Part shown: positions 24,714-33,191 of the stretch, piece after piece
Numbering within the stretch: position 1 is the stretch's first letter
Layout of the letters: every line of letters begins with the position of its first letter
NCBI RefSeq assembly: GCF_001567585.1
Contig: NZ_LRQV01000004.1
Span: 1 to 64,000 of the forward strand
DNA: 64,000 nucleotides
Direction: 5' to 3'
Source of the DNA: Micromonospora rosaria
GTDB taxonomy: Bacteria > Actinomycetota > Actinomycetes > Mycobacteriales > Micromonosporaceae
Notes under the pieces: model-generated
What the model was told of the DNA's origin: nothing
Seen by the model: the letters and a program-made list of their open reading frames with translations, nothing else
Database searches by the model: none
Program-made: the position numbers and the translations under genes

Positions 24714-25754
24714 TCAGCCCAGCGGGGTGTGGGCCGGGGGCACCTGCTCGGCCGGCGGCGGGGGCGGCGGGGGAGTGCCGTCGCCGAACGGCCGCCCGCC
24801 CAGCGCCTCGCGGCCGTGCGGGCTGAGCCAGTCGACGAGGTCCGGGCCGAGCGGCACCACCCCGGTCGGGTTGATGTCCCGGTGCACCTCGTAGTAGTGC
24901 CGCTTGATGTGGTCGAAGTCGACGGTGTCGCCGAACCCGGGGGTGGCGAACAGGTCCCGGGCGTACGCCCACAGCACCGGCATCTCGGTCAGCTTCTGCC
25001 GGTTGCACTTGAAGTGGCCGTGGTACACCGGGTCGAAGCGGACCAGCGTGGTGAACAGCCGGACGTCCGCCTCGGTGATGGTGTCCCCGACCAGGTAACG
25101 CTGGTCGGCCAGCCGGTCGCTGAGCCAGTCCAGCCGGTCGAAGAGCCGGTGGTACGCCCGCTCGTACGCCTCCTGGCTGCCGGCGAAGCCGCACCGGTAC
25201 ACCCCGTTGTTGACGTCGGCGAAGACCACCTTGTTGACCTCGTCGATCTCGGTGCGCAGTTCCTCGGGGTAGAGCCGGGGGGCGCCCTCGCGGTGGTACG
25301 CCGTCCACTCGGTGGACAGGTCCAGGCTCATCTGCGCGTAGTCGTTGGTGACCACCTGCCCGGTCGGTGTGTCGACGATCGCCGGGACGGTGATTCCCCG
25401 GTCGTACCCGGGGAACCGGGCGAAGTACGCCTCGGCCAGCCGCTCGTAGCCCAGCACCGGGTCCCGCCCGTCCGGGTCGAGGTCGAAGGTCCAGCTCCGG
25501 GCGTCGTGGGTGGGCCCGGCGACCGCCATCGACAGGGCGTCCTCCAGGCCGAGCAGCCGCCGGACGATGATCAGGCGGTTGGCCCACGGGCAGGCCCGGC
25601 TCACCGCCAGCCGGTACCGGCCGGGTTCGACCGGGTACCCGTCCCGCCCGTCGGCGGTGATGCGGGTGGCGATGTACCGCTGGTCGCGGGTGAACTCGCC
25701 GCCCGGCTCGACGTACTTGCCGCCGGTCTGCTTCCCGCCGTCGCCCTCGCCCAT
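24714..25754 (-). CDS. glutathione S-transferase-like reductase (Xi class, Ecm4/YqjG type)
   Basis: 346 residues. The thioredoxin-fold domain carries the Xi-class active site SRACPWANR near residue 52 with a single catalytic Cys. The helical domain follows, with YLVGDTITEADVRLFTTLVR near 240. Enzymes of this class reduce glutathionyl- (in actinobacteria probably mycothiol-) conjugated quinones. A poly-Pro tail ends the protein. Actinomycetes lack glutathione in general, so mycothiol as co-substrate is an inference. ATG 25754 is the first start before the conserved GGEFTRDQRYI block. Confidence 0.87.
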   Translation of the reverse strand: MGEGDGGKQTGGKYVEPGGEFTRDQRYIATRITADGRDGYPVEPGRYRLAVSRACPWANRLIIVRRLLGLEDALSMAVAGPTHDARSWTFDLDPDGRDPVLGYERLAEAYFARFPGYDRGITVPAIVDTPTGQVVTNDYAQMSLDLSTEWTAYHREGAPRLYPEELRTEIDEVNKVVFADVNNGVYRCGFAGSQEAYERAYHRLFDRLDWLSDRLADQRYLVGDTITEADVRLFTTLVRFDPVYHGHFKCNRQKLTEMPVLWAYARDLFATPGFGDTVDFDHIKRHYYEVHRDINPTGVVPLGPDLVDWLSPHGREALGGRPFGDGTPPPPPPPAEQVPPAHTPLG

Positions 25755-25836
25755 CTGTCGCCCTCTCCGCCGTCGCCGCGTCCGTTCCGTCCCATCATGG
25801 CGGAAGCGTCGCCGTTCGGCCGAGCGACGACCCGGG

Positions 25837-26550
25837 TCAGGCGGCCTCGGCGAGGAAGGCGAGGACGACCAGGGTGCCGTTGCTCACCGCGTGGGCCAGG
25901 ATCGGCACCCAGAGGTTCCGGTACCGGTGCAGCAGCCAGGCGAAGAGCAGCCCGGCGAGGAGCGCGCTGACGGTGTTGAACACCCGGGGCAGGTGCATCA
26001 CCGCGAAGAACCCCGCGGAGAGGGTGATCGCGGCCAGGGCGGGGAGCCGGGCGGCCAGGCCCTGGAAGAAGACGCCCCGGTAGAGGACCTCCTCGTACAC
26101 CGGGGAGGCGATCGCGCCGAAGAAGAACGCGAAGGTGAACTGGGCGAGCAGGCCGCCGGGCGGGTAACCGCCCTCCCCGCCGCCGCCGCTGGTCACCGCC
26201 GCCGGCAGGACCACCAGCAGCCCGAGGGTCAGGGCGGCCTTGGCGAGGCCCCACCCGGCCGCCGCGCCGAGGTGTCCGGCGCGTGGGCGGTCCCACCGCA
26301 GGGGCCCGCGTACGGCCCCGAACCGGTGGTACGTCACGGCGAGGCCGACCGCCAGTTGGGTGCCGTTGATCAGGAGCCAGGCGAGGCTGGTCGCCGTCAG
26401 CTCGGAGGCGCCGAGGAGTGCCGGCCCCCGGGCGAGGAAATCCGCCACCGGCGCGTTGGCCAGCCCGAAGCCGACGGCGAGCACGATCACCAGGTCCAGC
26501 CAGGTGAAGCGGGTCGAGGTGGTGGGCGGTGGCGTGGTTCGAGTCGTCAC
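25837..26550 (-). CDS. CPBP-family intramembrane glutamic protease-like protein
   Basis: 237 residues with about six to eight hydrophobic helices. The CPBP (Rce1/Abi) signature EEVLYRGVFFQGL lies near residue 147, with FAVMHLPRVFN near residue 182 and a third conserved segment near 211. These supply the Glu and His residues proposed for catalysis or metal binding in the membrane. GTG 26550 is preceded by a complete promoter whose -10 ends seven bases upstream, so the mRNA is probably leaderless. It is divergent from a TetR regulator with a shared operator, which implies regulated expression. Confidence 0.88.
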   Translation of the reverse strand: MTTRTTPPPTTSTRFTWLDLVIVLAVGFGLANAPVADFLARGPALLGASELTATSLAWLLINGTQLAVGLAVTYHRFGAVRGPLRWDRPRAGHLGAAAGWGLAKAALTLGLLVVLPAAVTSGGGGEGGYPPGGLLAQFTFAFFFGAIASPVYEEVLYRGVFFQGLAARLPALAAITLSAGFFAVMHLPRVFNTVSALLAGLLFAWLLHRYRNLWVPILAHAVSNGTLVVLAFLAEAA

Positions 26551-26557
26551 CGCCGCG

Positions 26558-26591
26558 AGATTAGTCGCGTGACCTATATAGGTCAAGCGAC
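26558..26591. promoter_or_regulatory. CPBP promoter overlapped by TetR-type operator
   Basis: On the minus strand: TTGACC (26586-26581), 17-base spacer, TAATCT (26563-26558), then seven bases to GTG 26550. A 28-bp palindrome (26564-26591) covers the -35 and the spacer; its 16-bp centre TGACCTATATAGGTCA is perfect and the outer gtcgc/gcgac arms are matched, with one mismatched pair between. It also sits in the upstream promoter region of the divergent TetR gene. Confidence 0.8.
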
Positions 26592-26599
26592 CGATAACG

Positions 26600-26614
26600 T
26601 AGGATCGGGCGATG
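26600..26614 (+). promoter_or_regulatory. -10 element for leaderless TetR gene
   Basis: TAGGAT (26600-26605), six bases, then ATG 26612. Confidence 0.5.
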
Positions 26615-27202
26615 CCGAAGGTCGTCGACCACGAGGAGCGGCGGCGGCTGCTCGGAGCTGCCGCCTGCGCCGTGCTGAGCCGGTCCGGAGTCGCCGGGAC
26701 CACCGTCCGGGCCGTCGCGGGCGAGGCGGGGATGCCCCTGGCCACCGCGCAGCACTACCTCCCGACCCGGGAACTGATGGTCCGCGCCGCGATGGCGCAC
26801 CTGGCGGAGCGGGTCGTCGGCCGGGCCCGTACGCTCCGGCGGGGGTCGACCGCCCTGGCCACGCTCCGGCTCGCCGCGCGGGAACTGGTGCCCCTCGACC
26901 CGGAACGGATCTTCGAGGCCCGGGTCTGGCTGATGCTGACCGCCGAGGCGCTGATCGACGAGCAGGTCGCCACGGTCGTCCGGGAGAACGCGGCCGAACT
27001 GCACGGCAACCTGGTACGCCTGATCGACCTGGCCCGTGCGGACGGCAGCGCCGGGGCCGGCGTCGACGGATCCGCCGCCGCGAGCGCCCTGGCCACCCTG
27101 CTGGACGGGTTGACCGTCCGACTGCTCTCCGGCGTGCTCACCCCTGACGAGGCCCGGTCCGAGATCGACGCCCACCTCGCCCGCCTCGCCCCGGCCCACT
27201 GA
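26612..27202 (+). CDS. TetR/AcrR-family transcriptional regulator
   Basis: 196 residues. The N-terminal helix-turn-helix (residues 10-50) reads GVAGTTVRAVAGEAGMPLAT followed by AQHYLPTRELMVRAAM, the usual TetR DNA-binding block. The C-terminal helical ligand-binding domain is variable, with LTVRLLSGVLTPDEARSEID at the end. It is probably a repressor of its own gene and the divergent CPBP protease, since a 28-bp palindrome lies in their shared 61-base gap. The inducer is unknown. Confidence 0.92.
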   Translation: MPKVVDHEERRRLLGAAACAVLSRSGVAGTTVRAVAGEAGMPLATAQHYLPTRELMVRAAMAHLAERVVGRARTLRRGSTALATLRLAARELVPLDPERIFEARVWLMLTAEALIDEQVATVVRENAAELHGNLVRLIDLARADGSAGAGVDGSAAASALATLLDGLTVRLLSGVLTPDEARSEIDAHLARLAPAH

Positions 27203-27269
27203 CCCTCCCGACGGCCGGGCGGCCGGGGCCGGGCCGGGCGGGTCAGGCGGGCTGGCCCCGGGCGGTCAA

Positions 27270-27303
27270 GAGGTACCGGGGGGTCAGAGGTACCGGGGGG
27301 TCA
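27270..27303. repeat. 17-bp direct duplication at the Uma2 stop
   Basis: aggtaccggggggtcag appears twice in tandem at about 27270-27303. The first-encountered copy on the coding strand supplies the stop; the second would extend the same peptide end, which suggests a recent slippage duplication. Confidence 0.7.
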
Positions 27304-27859
27304 GCCGGGCGACCGACAGGTTGACCGGGAACGGCTCCCCGGTGTCGACGAACTTCGTCCAGCGTCCGGTCTCGGTGTAGACCTCGTTCACCGGGTCGAT
27401 CGTGTGGGTGTGCACGGTCAACCCGTCCGGTCCGGTCTCGATCCGCCAGTAGTGGGGGATCCCCGCCTGGGCGTACAGCGCCGGTTTCAACACCCGGTCG
27501 ATGGAGCGCGTGCTCGGCGAGACGATCTCCACGGCGAGGACCACCTCGTGCGCCTCGTACCGGGCCGGCCGGCGCTGCGCCGCCGGGGTGGTGATGACCA
27601 TGACGTCCGGGATGAAGGAGCGGGTGCGGTTGATCCGTACCTCGACGCCCTGGGTCACCTGGTACTCGTCGGGGCACTCCTCTTCGAGCGCGACCATGAG
27701 ACGGCCGGCGATGGTCTGGTGGGCGGCGGTGGGGGAGGGGGACACGAGTAGCACTCCATCGAGCAGTTCGCGGCGGCGACCGTCGTCGGGCAGGGCGTCG
27801 AGGTCGTCCGTCGTCCACTCGCCCGACGGCGGTGGGTCGTCGTGCAGCGCGGCGGTCAT
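27284..27859 (-). CDS. Uma2-family (PD-(D/E)xK-fold) protein
   Basis: 191 residues. The Uma2 family has a restriction-endonuclease-like fold; the active-site pattern is visible as FIPDVMVI (Asp near residue 108) and [12 protein letters not shown] (Glu near 129). The family is greatly expanded in cyanobacteria and some actinobacteria, and its role is unknown. ATG 27859 has GAGGAAGG about 11 bases upstream. The last codons and stop lie in a direct repeat: the 17-base unit aggtaccggggggtcag occurs twice at the 3' end. Confidence 0.85.
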   Translation of the reverse strand: MTAALHDDPPPSGEWTTDDLDALPDDGRRRELLDGVLLVSPSPTAAHQTIAGRLMVALEEECPDEYQVTQGVEVRINRTRSFIPDVMVITTPAAQRRPARYEAHEVVLAVEIVSPSTRSIDRVLKPALYAQAGIPHYWRIETGPDGLTVHTHTIDPVNEVYTETGRWTKFVDTGEPFPVNLSVARLTPRYL

Positions 27860-27979
27860 CGACGGGCACCTTCCTCTTGCGGTGATGTCCGGTGTGTCGT
27901 TCTCCCCACCCGTACCGTACCGCCGCGAAGAGTCGGGTGGTGGTCGCGCGCGCCGGGCCCACAGGGCAGGATGGTCGAC

Positions 27980-28717
27980 ATGAGCGAGCATGGGGACCGC
28001 AGTGGGCGCAGCCTGCCCGGGGCCGGGTTGGCGAAGGGACTGGCCGTCACCCTCAAGACGATGACCCGCCGCTCGACCACCCAGCAGTACCCGGACGTCG
28101 CCCCCGACCTGCCGCCGCGCAGCCGGGGCGTGATCGCGTTGCTGGCGGAGAACTGCACGGTCTGCATGCTCTGCGCCCGCGAGTGTCCGGACTGGTGCAT
28201 CTACATCGACTCGCACAAGGAGGAGGTGGCGGTCCCCGGGGCCGCCCGTCCCCGCCAGCGCAACGTCCTCGACCGGTTCGACATCGACTTCTCGCTCTGC
28301 ATGTACTGCGGCATCTGCGTCGAGGTCTGCCCGTTCGACGCGCTCCACTGGTCCCCCGAGTTCGAGTACGCCGAGTACGACATCAAGGACCTGCTGCACG
28401 ACAAGGACCACCTCGGCGAGTGGATGGCCACCGTGCCACCGCCACCCGCGCACGACCGGCACGGCGAGCCGGCCAAGGAGGAGATCGCCGCCGCCCGCAA
28501 GGCCGCCGCCCCCACCGCGCCGCCCGCCCGCCCGGCCGCCCCCCGGGGTACGCCGCCCGCCCGCCCGACCCCCGACCGGGTCGCACCACCGGCCGGCGAC
28601 CGCGGTACACCCGCCGAGGGCCGGCCCGCCGAGGGCGGCACCCCCGGCGCGCAGGCCCCTGGCGCGGAGGCCCCCGGTTCGCAGGCCCCCGGCGCGGACG
28701 GGGGCGCGGCCCGGTGA
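27980..28717 (+). CDS. nuoI: NADH-quinone oxidoreductase subunit I (accessory copy)
   Basis: 245 residues. The complex I ferredoxin-like subunit with two 4Fe-4S clusters: [12 protein letters not shown] near residue 57 and [12 protein letters not shown] near 102. The core ends near residue 150; the rest is a Pro/Ala/Gly tail with repeated [23 protein letters not shown] seven bases before ATG 27980 suggests a leaderless message starting here, so nuoIJKLMN is probably its own transcription unit. ATG 27971 is an alternative. The stop overlaps nuoJ (GTGA). Confidence 0.93.
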   Translation: MSEHGDRSGRSLPGAGLAKGLAVTLKTMTRRSTTQQYPDVAPDLPPRSRGVIALLAENCTVCMLCARECPDWCIYIDSHKEEVAVPGAARPRQRNVLDRFDIDFSLCMYCGICVEVCPFDALHWSPEFEYAEYDIKDLLHDKDHLGEWMATVPPPPAHDRHGEPAKEEIAAARKAAAPTAPPARPAAPRGTPPARPTPDRVAPPAGDRGTPAEGRPAEGGTPGAQAPGAEAPGSQAPGADGGAAR

Positions 28718-29316
28718 CCGGCGTCGACGTGCTGCTGCTGGCCCTCGGCGCGGTGGCCGTCGGGGCGGGCGCGCTGGTGGTGGGGACCAGCCACCTGGTG
28801 CGGGCCGGCCTGTACCTGGTGGTCTGCCTCGGCGCGCTGGCCGGCATCTACCTGGTGCTCACCGCCGAACTGGTCGCCTGGGTGCAGGTGCTGATCTACG
28901 TGGGCGCGGTGGTGGTGCTGCTGCTCTTCGCGGTGATGCTCACCCGGGCCCCGATCGGCGCCTCCGACGACCTGGACCGGCCGGGCTGGCCGGCCGCGCT
29001 GATCGGTGGGGGCAGCGGGCTTGGGCTCGCCCTGCTCCTGGTCGACGCGTTCCGCTGGTCGACGGTGGACCTGCCCGAGGCGGGCACCGCCGAGCGCCTC
29101 GGCGACCAGATCTTCCGCAGTTGGGTGCTCCCCTTCGAGGTGCTCTCGGTGCTGCTGCTCTCCGCCCTGGTCGGGGCGATCGTGCTGTCCCGGCCCGACA
29201 TCGGCCGCCCCGCCGGCCGGGACGCCACGGCCGGCGGCGACGGGACAGGCGGCGGCGCGGCCGGCGGCGGTCCGGCGGCCCCCGACGACCGGACGCGCAC
29301 CGGAACGGGGCGGTGA
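28714..29316 (+). CDS. nuoJ: NADH-quinone oxidoreductase subunit J (accessory copy)
   Basis: 200 residues with five hydrophobic helices. The conserved segment [20 protein letters not shown] near residues 43-62 is the NuoJ helix with a pi-bulge next to the proton path. A Gly-rich tail of about 40 residues follows. GTG 28714 overlaps the nuoI stop, and nuoK starts one base after this gene ends. Confidence 0.92.
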   Translation: MTGVDVLLLALGAVAVGAGALVVGTSHLVRAGLYLVVCLGALAGIYLVLTAELVAWVQVLIYVGAVVVLLLFAVMLTRAPIGASDDLDRPGWPAALIGGGSGLGLALLLVDAFRWSTVDLPEAGTAERLGDQIFRSWVLPFEVLSVLLLSALVGAIVLSRPDIGRPAGRDATAGGDGTGGGAAGGGPAAPDDRTRTGTGR

Positions 29317-29317
29317 C

Positions 29318-29722
29318 GTGCGGCCCGTCATCCCGTACGTCACCGCGGCGCTCCTGTTCGGCCTGGGCGTCTACGGCGTGCTGCGCCGCCGTAACGCCGT
29401 GCTGGTGCTGATGGCCGTCGAGCTGATGCTGAACGCGGTCAACCTGATCCTGATCACCGCGGACACCACCGCGACGTCGATGTTCCCGCACGGCGGTCAG
29501 GTCTTCGCGCTCTTCGTGATCGTGCTCGCCGCCGCCGAGATCGGTGTCGGGCTGGCCATCGTGCTCCAGCTCTACCGGATGCGGGCCAGCGTCGCGGTGG
29601 ACGAGGTGCCACTGACCGAGGAGACCCCCGCGACGGCCCCCGTTCCGGCCGGCACCCTCGCGGCCGGCACCGCTCCGACCGGGCCCGCGCCGGCCGGTAC
29701 CGACCGGGAGGGGGCGCGGTGA
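29318..29722 (+). CDS. nuoK: NADH-quinone oxidoreductase subunit K (accessory copy)
   Basis: 134 residues, three membrane helices in the first 95. The conserved Glu in the second helix (VLMAVELMLNAVNL, near residue 35) and a second Glu in AAAEIGVGLAIVLQLYR near 74 are the NuoK proton-path residues. The tail is rich in Pro, Ala and Thr and longer than in standard NuoK (about 100 residues). GTG 29318; stop overlaps nuoL (GTGA). Confidence 0.92.
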   Translation: MRPVIPYVTAALLFGLGVYGVLRRRNAVLVLMAVELMLNAVNLILITADTTATSMFPHGGQVFALFVIVLAAAEIGVGLAIVLQLYRMRASVAVDEVPLTEETPATAPVPAGTLAAGTAPTGPAPAGTDREGAR

Positions 29723-31659
29723 CCGGGCTGCTCGGTGTGCTGCTGCCGGCCGTACCCCTGGTCGCCGGCCTCGCCGGACTCCTGCTGCCGCCCGCCCCCC
29801 GGGGCGCGGCCGGCGGCGAGGGGCCGGCCCGGCGGGCCGCCGTCGCGCTCGGCGTGACCGGTGCGGCCGGCGCGCTCGCCGTCGCGGTCGCCCTGCTGGT
29901 CACCCTCGACACCCCGACCGAGGCCGGCACCACCTGGTTGGACCTGGCCGGGCTGCGGATCACCCTCGGGGTACGCCTGGACGGCGCCGCCGCCCTGGTC
30001 GCCGTCGCGGTGGCCGCGGTCGCCCTGGCCGTGCAGGTGTACTCGGTCGGCTACCTGCGTCGGGGCCCGCACGACGACCTCGACGTCGACCACCGGTACC
30101 CGCCGTACGCGGCGCAGATCAGCCTCTTCACCGCCGCGATGCTGACCGTGGTGGTCGCCGGGGACCTGATCCTGCTGCTGGTCGGCTGGGAGGTGATGGG
30201 CATCTGCTCGTACCTGCTCATCGCCCACGACCGGCGGTTGCCCGAGGCCCCGGCCGCCGCGACGAAGGCGTTCCTGGTCACCCGGGTCGGCGACGTCGGC
30301 TTCCTGCTCGGCATCGCCCTGCTCGGTGTCTCGGCGGGCAGCTTCCGGATCGCCGACGTGCTCGCCCACGACCACGCCACCGGTACGCTCACCGCCGCCT
30401 GCCTGCTGCTGCTCGCCGGGGTGGCCGGCAAGAGCGCCCAGTTCCCGCTGCACACCTGGCTGCCGGACGCGATGGCCGGCCCGACCCCGATCTCCGCGCT
30501 GATCCACGCCGCCACCATGGTCGCCGCCGGGGTGTACGCGGTCACCCGGCTCTTCCCGCTCTTCGTCGCAGCCCCGGTCGCGCTGGCCGTCCTCGGCGTC
30601 ATGGCCGCGACGACCCTGCTGCTCGGCGCGTTCGCGGCCACCGCGCAGGACGACCTCAAGCGGGTGCTGGCCTGGTCCACGGTCTCCCAGATCGGGTACA
30701 TGACCGGGGCGCTCGCGGTCGGCGCCCCCGCCGCCGCGCTGTTCCACCTGCTCACCCACGCCGCCTTCAAGGCGCTGCTCTTCCTCGCCGCCGGTGCGGT
30801 GATCCACGCCGTCGGCACCACGTTGATGTCCCGGATGGGCGGGCTGCGCCGCAGCATGCCGGTCACCTTCTGGTGCACCCTGGTCGGGCTCGGCGCGCTG
30901 GCCGGGCTGCCGCCGCTGTCCGGGTTCTGGAGCAAGGACGGCGTGCTGGCGGTGGCCCAGACCGCCGCGCTGGACGGCACCGGGCCCGCCCCGGCCTGGG
31001 TGGGCTGGCTGGTCTGGCTGGCCGGGCTGCTCGGCGTGGCGGTGACCGCCTGGTACGCCACCCGCCTGCTGCTGCGGACCTTCTTCGGCGAGCTGCGGGA
31101 GCCGCTGCTGCACCCGCACGACCCACCGGCGCTGCTGCGCTGGCCGGTGCTGCTGCTGGCGGTCCCGGCCGCGCTGCTCGGGCTGGCCGCGTTCCTGCCC
31201 GCCTTCGCCGACCGGCTCGCCGTCCCTGCTGCCCGGCTCGCCGTCCCCGCCGACGGTCCGGCGGAGGAGCTGGTGCACCTCGGGCCGGCGCTGCTGCTGC
31301 CGACCGTGCTGCTGCTGGCCGGCGCCGGGCTGGCCTGGGCCGGCTGGCGGCGCGACCCGACCGAGGACCCGGCCCGCGCGCTGGGCCCGCTGCGGCCGGT
31401 CCTCGCGGCCGGGTTCCGGCTCGACGACGTCCAGCACACCCTGGTGGTACGCCCGGTCCGGGCGCTCGGCCGGCTCGCGCGTACCGCTGACGAGACGGTG
31501 GTCGACGGCGCGGTCACCGGGACCGGGCGGGCCGCCCGGGGCCTCGGCGGCGGCCTGGCCGCGCTGCACCGGGCCGCGCTGCCCCGGGCGGCGGCCGGCG
31601 TGCTGGCCGGCGCGCTGCTGATCGGCCTCGCCGCCGTCCTGATCGGAGTGACCTCATGA
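29719..31659 (+). CDS. nuoL: NADH-quinone oxidoreductase subunit L (accessory copy)
   Basis: 646 residues, antiporter-like membrane subunit. Features include the lysine-bearing helix with GKSAQFPLHTWLPDAMAG near residue 237, PTPISALIHAATMVAAGVY near 255, and DDLKRVLAWSTVSQIGYM near 311. A C-terminal lateral helix region links L to the rest of the membrane arm. GTG 29719 overlaps nuoK; the stop overlaps nuoM (ATGA). Its sequence length matches typical NuoL. Confidence 0.95.
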   Translation: MTGLLGVLLPAVPLVAGLAGLLLPPAPRGAAGGEGPARRAAVALGVTGAAGALAVAVALLVTLDTPTEAGTTWLDLAGLRITLGVRLDGAAALVAVAVAAVALAVQVYSVGYLRRGPHDDLDVDHRYPPYAAQISLFTAAMLTVVVAGDLILLLVGWEVMGICSYLLIAHDRRLPEAPAAATKAFLVTRVGDVGFLLGIALLGVSAGSFRIADVLAHDHATGTLTAACLLLLAGVAGKSAQFPLHTWLPDAMAGPTPISALIHAATMVAAGVYAVTRLFPLFVAAPVALAVLGVMAATTLLLGAFAATAQDDLKRVLAWSTVSQIGYMTGALAVGAPAAALFHLLTHAAFKALLFLAAGAVIHAVGTTLMSRMGGLRRSMPVTFWCTLVGLGALAGLPPLSGFWSKDGVLAVAQTAALDGTGPAPAWVGWLVWLAGLLGVAVTAWYATRLLLRTFFGELREPLLHPHDPPALLRWPVLLLAVPAALLGLAAFLPAFADRLAVPAARLAVPADGPAEELVHLGPALLLPTVLLLAGAGLAWAGWRRDPTEDPARALGPLRPVLAAGFRLDDVQHTLVVRPVRALGRLARTADETVVDGAVTGTGRAARGLGGGLAALHRAALPRAAAGVLAGALLIGLAAVLIGVTS

Positions 31660-33191
31660 GGTTCGGCGAGTTCCTCCTGCTCGCGGTGCTGGCGGTGCCG
31701 GCGGTCGGCGCCGTGGCGGTGGCCGCGATCCCCCGGGACCGGGCCGCCCGGCTGGTCGGCACGGTGGTCGCCGGGCTCACCCTGCTGCTGGCGGCGCTGC
31801 TGGCCACCGGGGACCGGAGCTGGACCACCTGGGCCGCCGGGACACCGGCGGTCCGCCCCTGGCACCGGCTCGACCTGCCCTGGGTGCCCGGCCTGGACCT
31901 GCGCTTCCACCTGGGCGTGGACGGCATCTCCTGGCCCCTGGTGGTGCTCACCGCCCTGCTCACCCTGCTCTGCTGCGGGTACACGCTGTGGCGGGTGCCG
32001 CCCGGCGGCAGCGGCCGGGCCCTGGTGGCGCTGCTGCTGGTGGTCGAGGTGGGCATCCTGGGCACCTTCCTCGCCCTGGACCTGGTGCTCTTCTTCCTCT
32101 TCTTCGAGGTCGTCCTGCTGCCGATGTACGCGATCATCGCCGGCTGGGGCGGCAGCGCGGTGCCGGGCGGCCCGTCGGCCCGGGACGCGGCGCGGGCGGC
32201 GGCCCGCAAGTTCGCCCTCTACACCCTCTTCGGCTCGGTGCTCCTGCTGGTCGGCGTCTACGTCGTGGTGGCCGCCGCCGGCACCGCCGACCTCGTCGCG
32301 CTGACCGGTGGGGCCGGGCTGTCCCGGGGCACCCAGCTCGCCGCGTTCGTCCTGCTCGGGCTGGCGTTCGCGGTGAAGAGCCCGCTCTGGCCGCTGCACT
32401 CCTGGCTGCCCGACGCGCACACCCAGGCCCCCACCGTCGGCAGCGTGGTCCTCGCCGGGGTACTGCTCAAGATGGGCACGTACGGGCTGATCCGGGTGGC
32501 GGTCGGGGTGGCCCCGGAGGGGGCCCGCTGGGCGGCCCCGGTGCTCGGCGCGCTGGCCGTGACGGCGATCCTGGTCGGCTCCCTGGTCTGCCTGGCCCAG
32601 ACCGAGCTGAAACGGCTGATCGCGTACTCCAGCGTCGGGCACATGGGGTTCGTGCTGCTCGGCATCGCCACCCTCACCGCCACCGGCCTGCAGGCGGCGC
32701 TGATCGGCAACGTCGCCCACGGGGTGATCACCGGGCTGCTGTTCTTCCTGGCCGGGGCGGTGAAGGACCGCACCGGCACCGGCTCGCTGGCCGAGCTGTC
32801 CGGGCTACGGGAGACCGCGCCCCGGCTCGCCGGGCTGCTCGCCTTCGCCGCGATCGCCTCCCTCGGCCTGCCCGGCCTGGCCGGGTTCTGGGGCGAGGCG
32901 CTGGCCGTGGTCGCCGCCGTGCAGGTGGGCGGGGCGTTCTGGACCACCCTGGCCGTGCTGGCCGCGCTCGGCGGGGCGCTCACCGCCGCGTATCTGCTGC
33001 GGCTGCTGCGCCGGGTGACCCACGGGCGGCCCAGCCCGGCGGTCGGGCGGGTCGCTCCCGGGCTGGCCGGGGCCGAACTGACCGCGTGGGCGCCGCTGGT
33101 GCTGCTGGCCCTGGCCATCGGCCTGGCCCCGACCCTGGTCCTCGGCGTCGCCGACGCCCCGGTGGCCGCCCTGGTGGAGGTGCTGCGATGA
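31656..33191 (+). CDS. nuoM: NADH-quinone oxidoreductase subunit M (accessory copy)
   Basis: 511 residues, second antiporter-like subunit. Diagnostic segments are FLFFEVVLLPMYAIIAGWGG near residue 148, SPLWPLHSWLPDAHTQAPT near 245, and AQTELKRLIAYSSVGHMGFV near 313, which contain the conserved Glu, Lys and His residues of the proton channel. ATG 31656 overlaps the nuoL stop and TGA overlaps nuoN (ATGA). Confidence 0.95.
   Translation: MRFGEFLLLAVLAVPAVGAVAVAAIPRDRAARLVGTVVAGLTLLLAALLATGDRSWTTWAAGTPAVRPWHRLDLPWVPGLDLRFHLGVDGISWPLVVLTALLTLLCCGYTLWRVPPGGSGRALVALLLVVEVGILGTFLALDLVLFFLFFEVVLLPMYAIIAGWGGSAVPGGPSARDAARAAARKFALYTLFGSVLLLVGVYVVVAAAGTADLVALTGGAGLSRGTQLAAFVLLGLAFAVKSPLWPLHSWLPDAHTQAPTVGSVVLAGVLLKMGTYGLIRVAVGVAPEGARWAAPVLGALAVTAILVGSLVCLAQTELKRLIAYSSVGHMGFVLLGIATLTATGLQAALIGNVAHGVITGLLFFLAGAVKDRTGTGSLAELSGLRETAPRLAGLLAFAAIASLGLPGLAGFWGEALAVVAAVQVGGAFWTTLAVLAALGGALTAAYLLRLLRRVTHGRPSPAVGRVAPGLAGAELTAWAPLVLLALAIGLAPTLVLGVADAPVAALVEVLR

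Noticed and set aside
24602-24826. Small plus-strand open frames between the protease and the transferase genes
   Set aside because: No ribosome site or family resemblance; they overlap the transferase 3' end antisense.
27842-27979. N-terminal extension of NuoI
   Set aside because: It overlaps the Uma2 gene start on the other strand, and the promoter signal points to ATG 27980.
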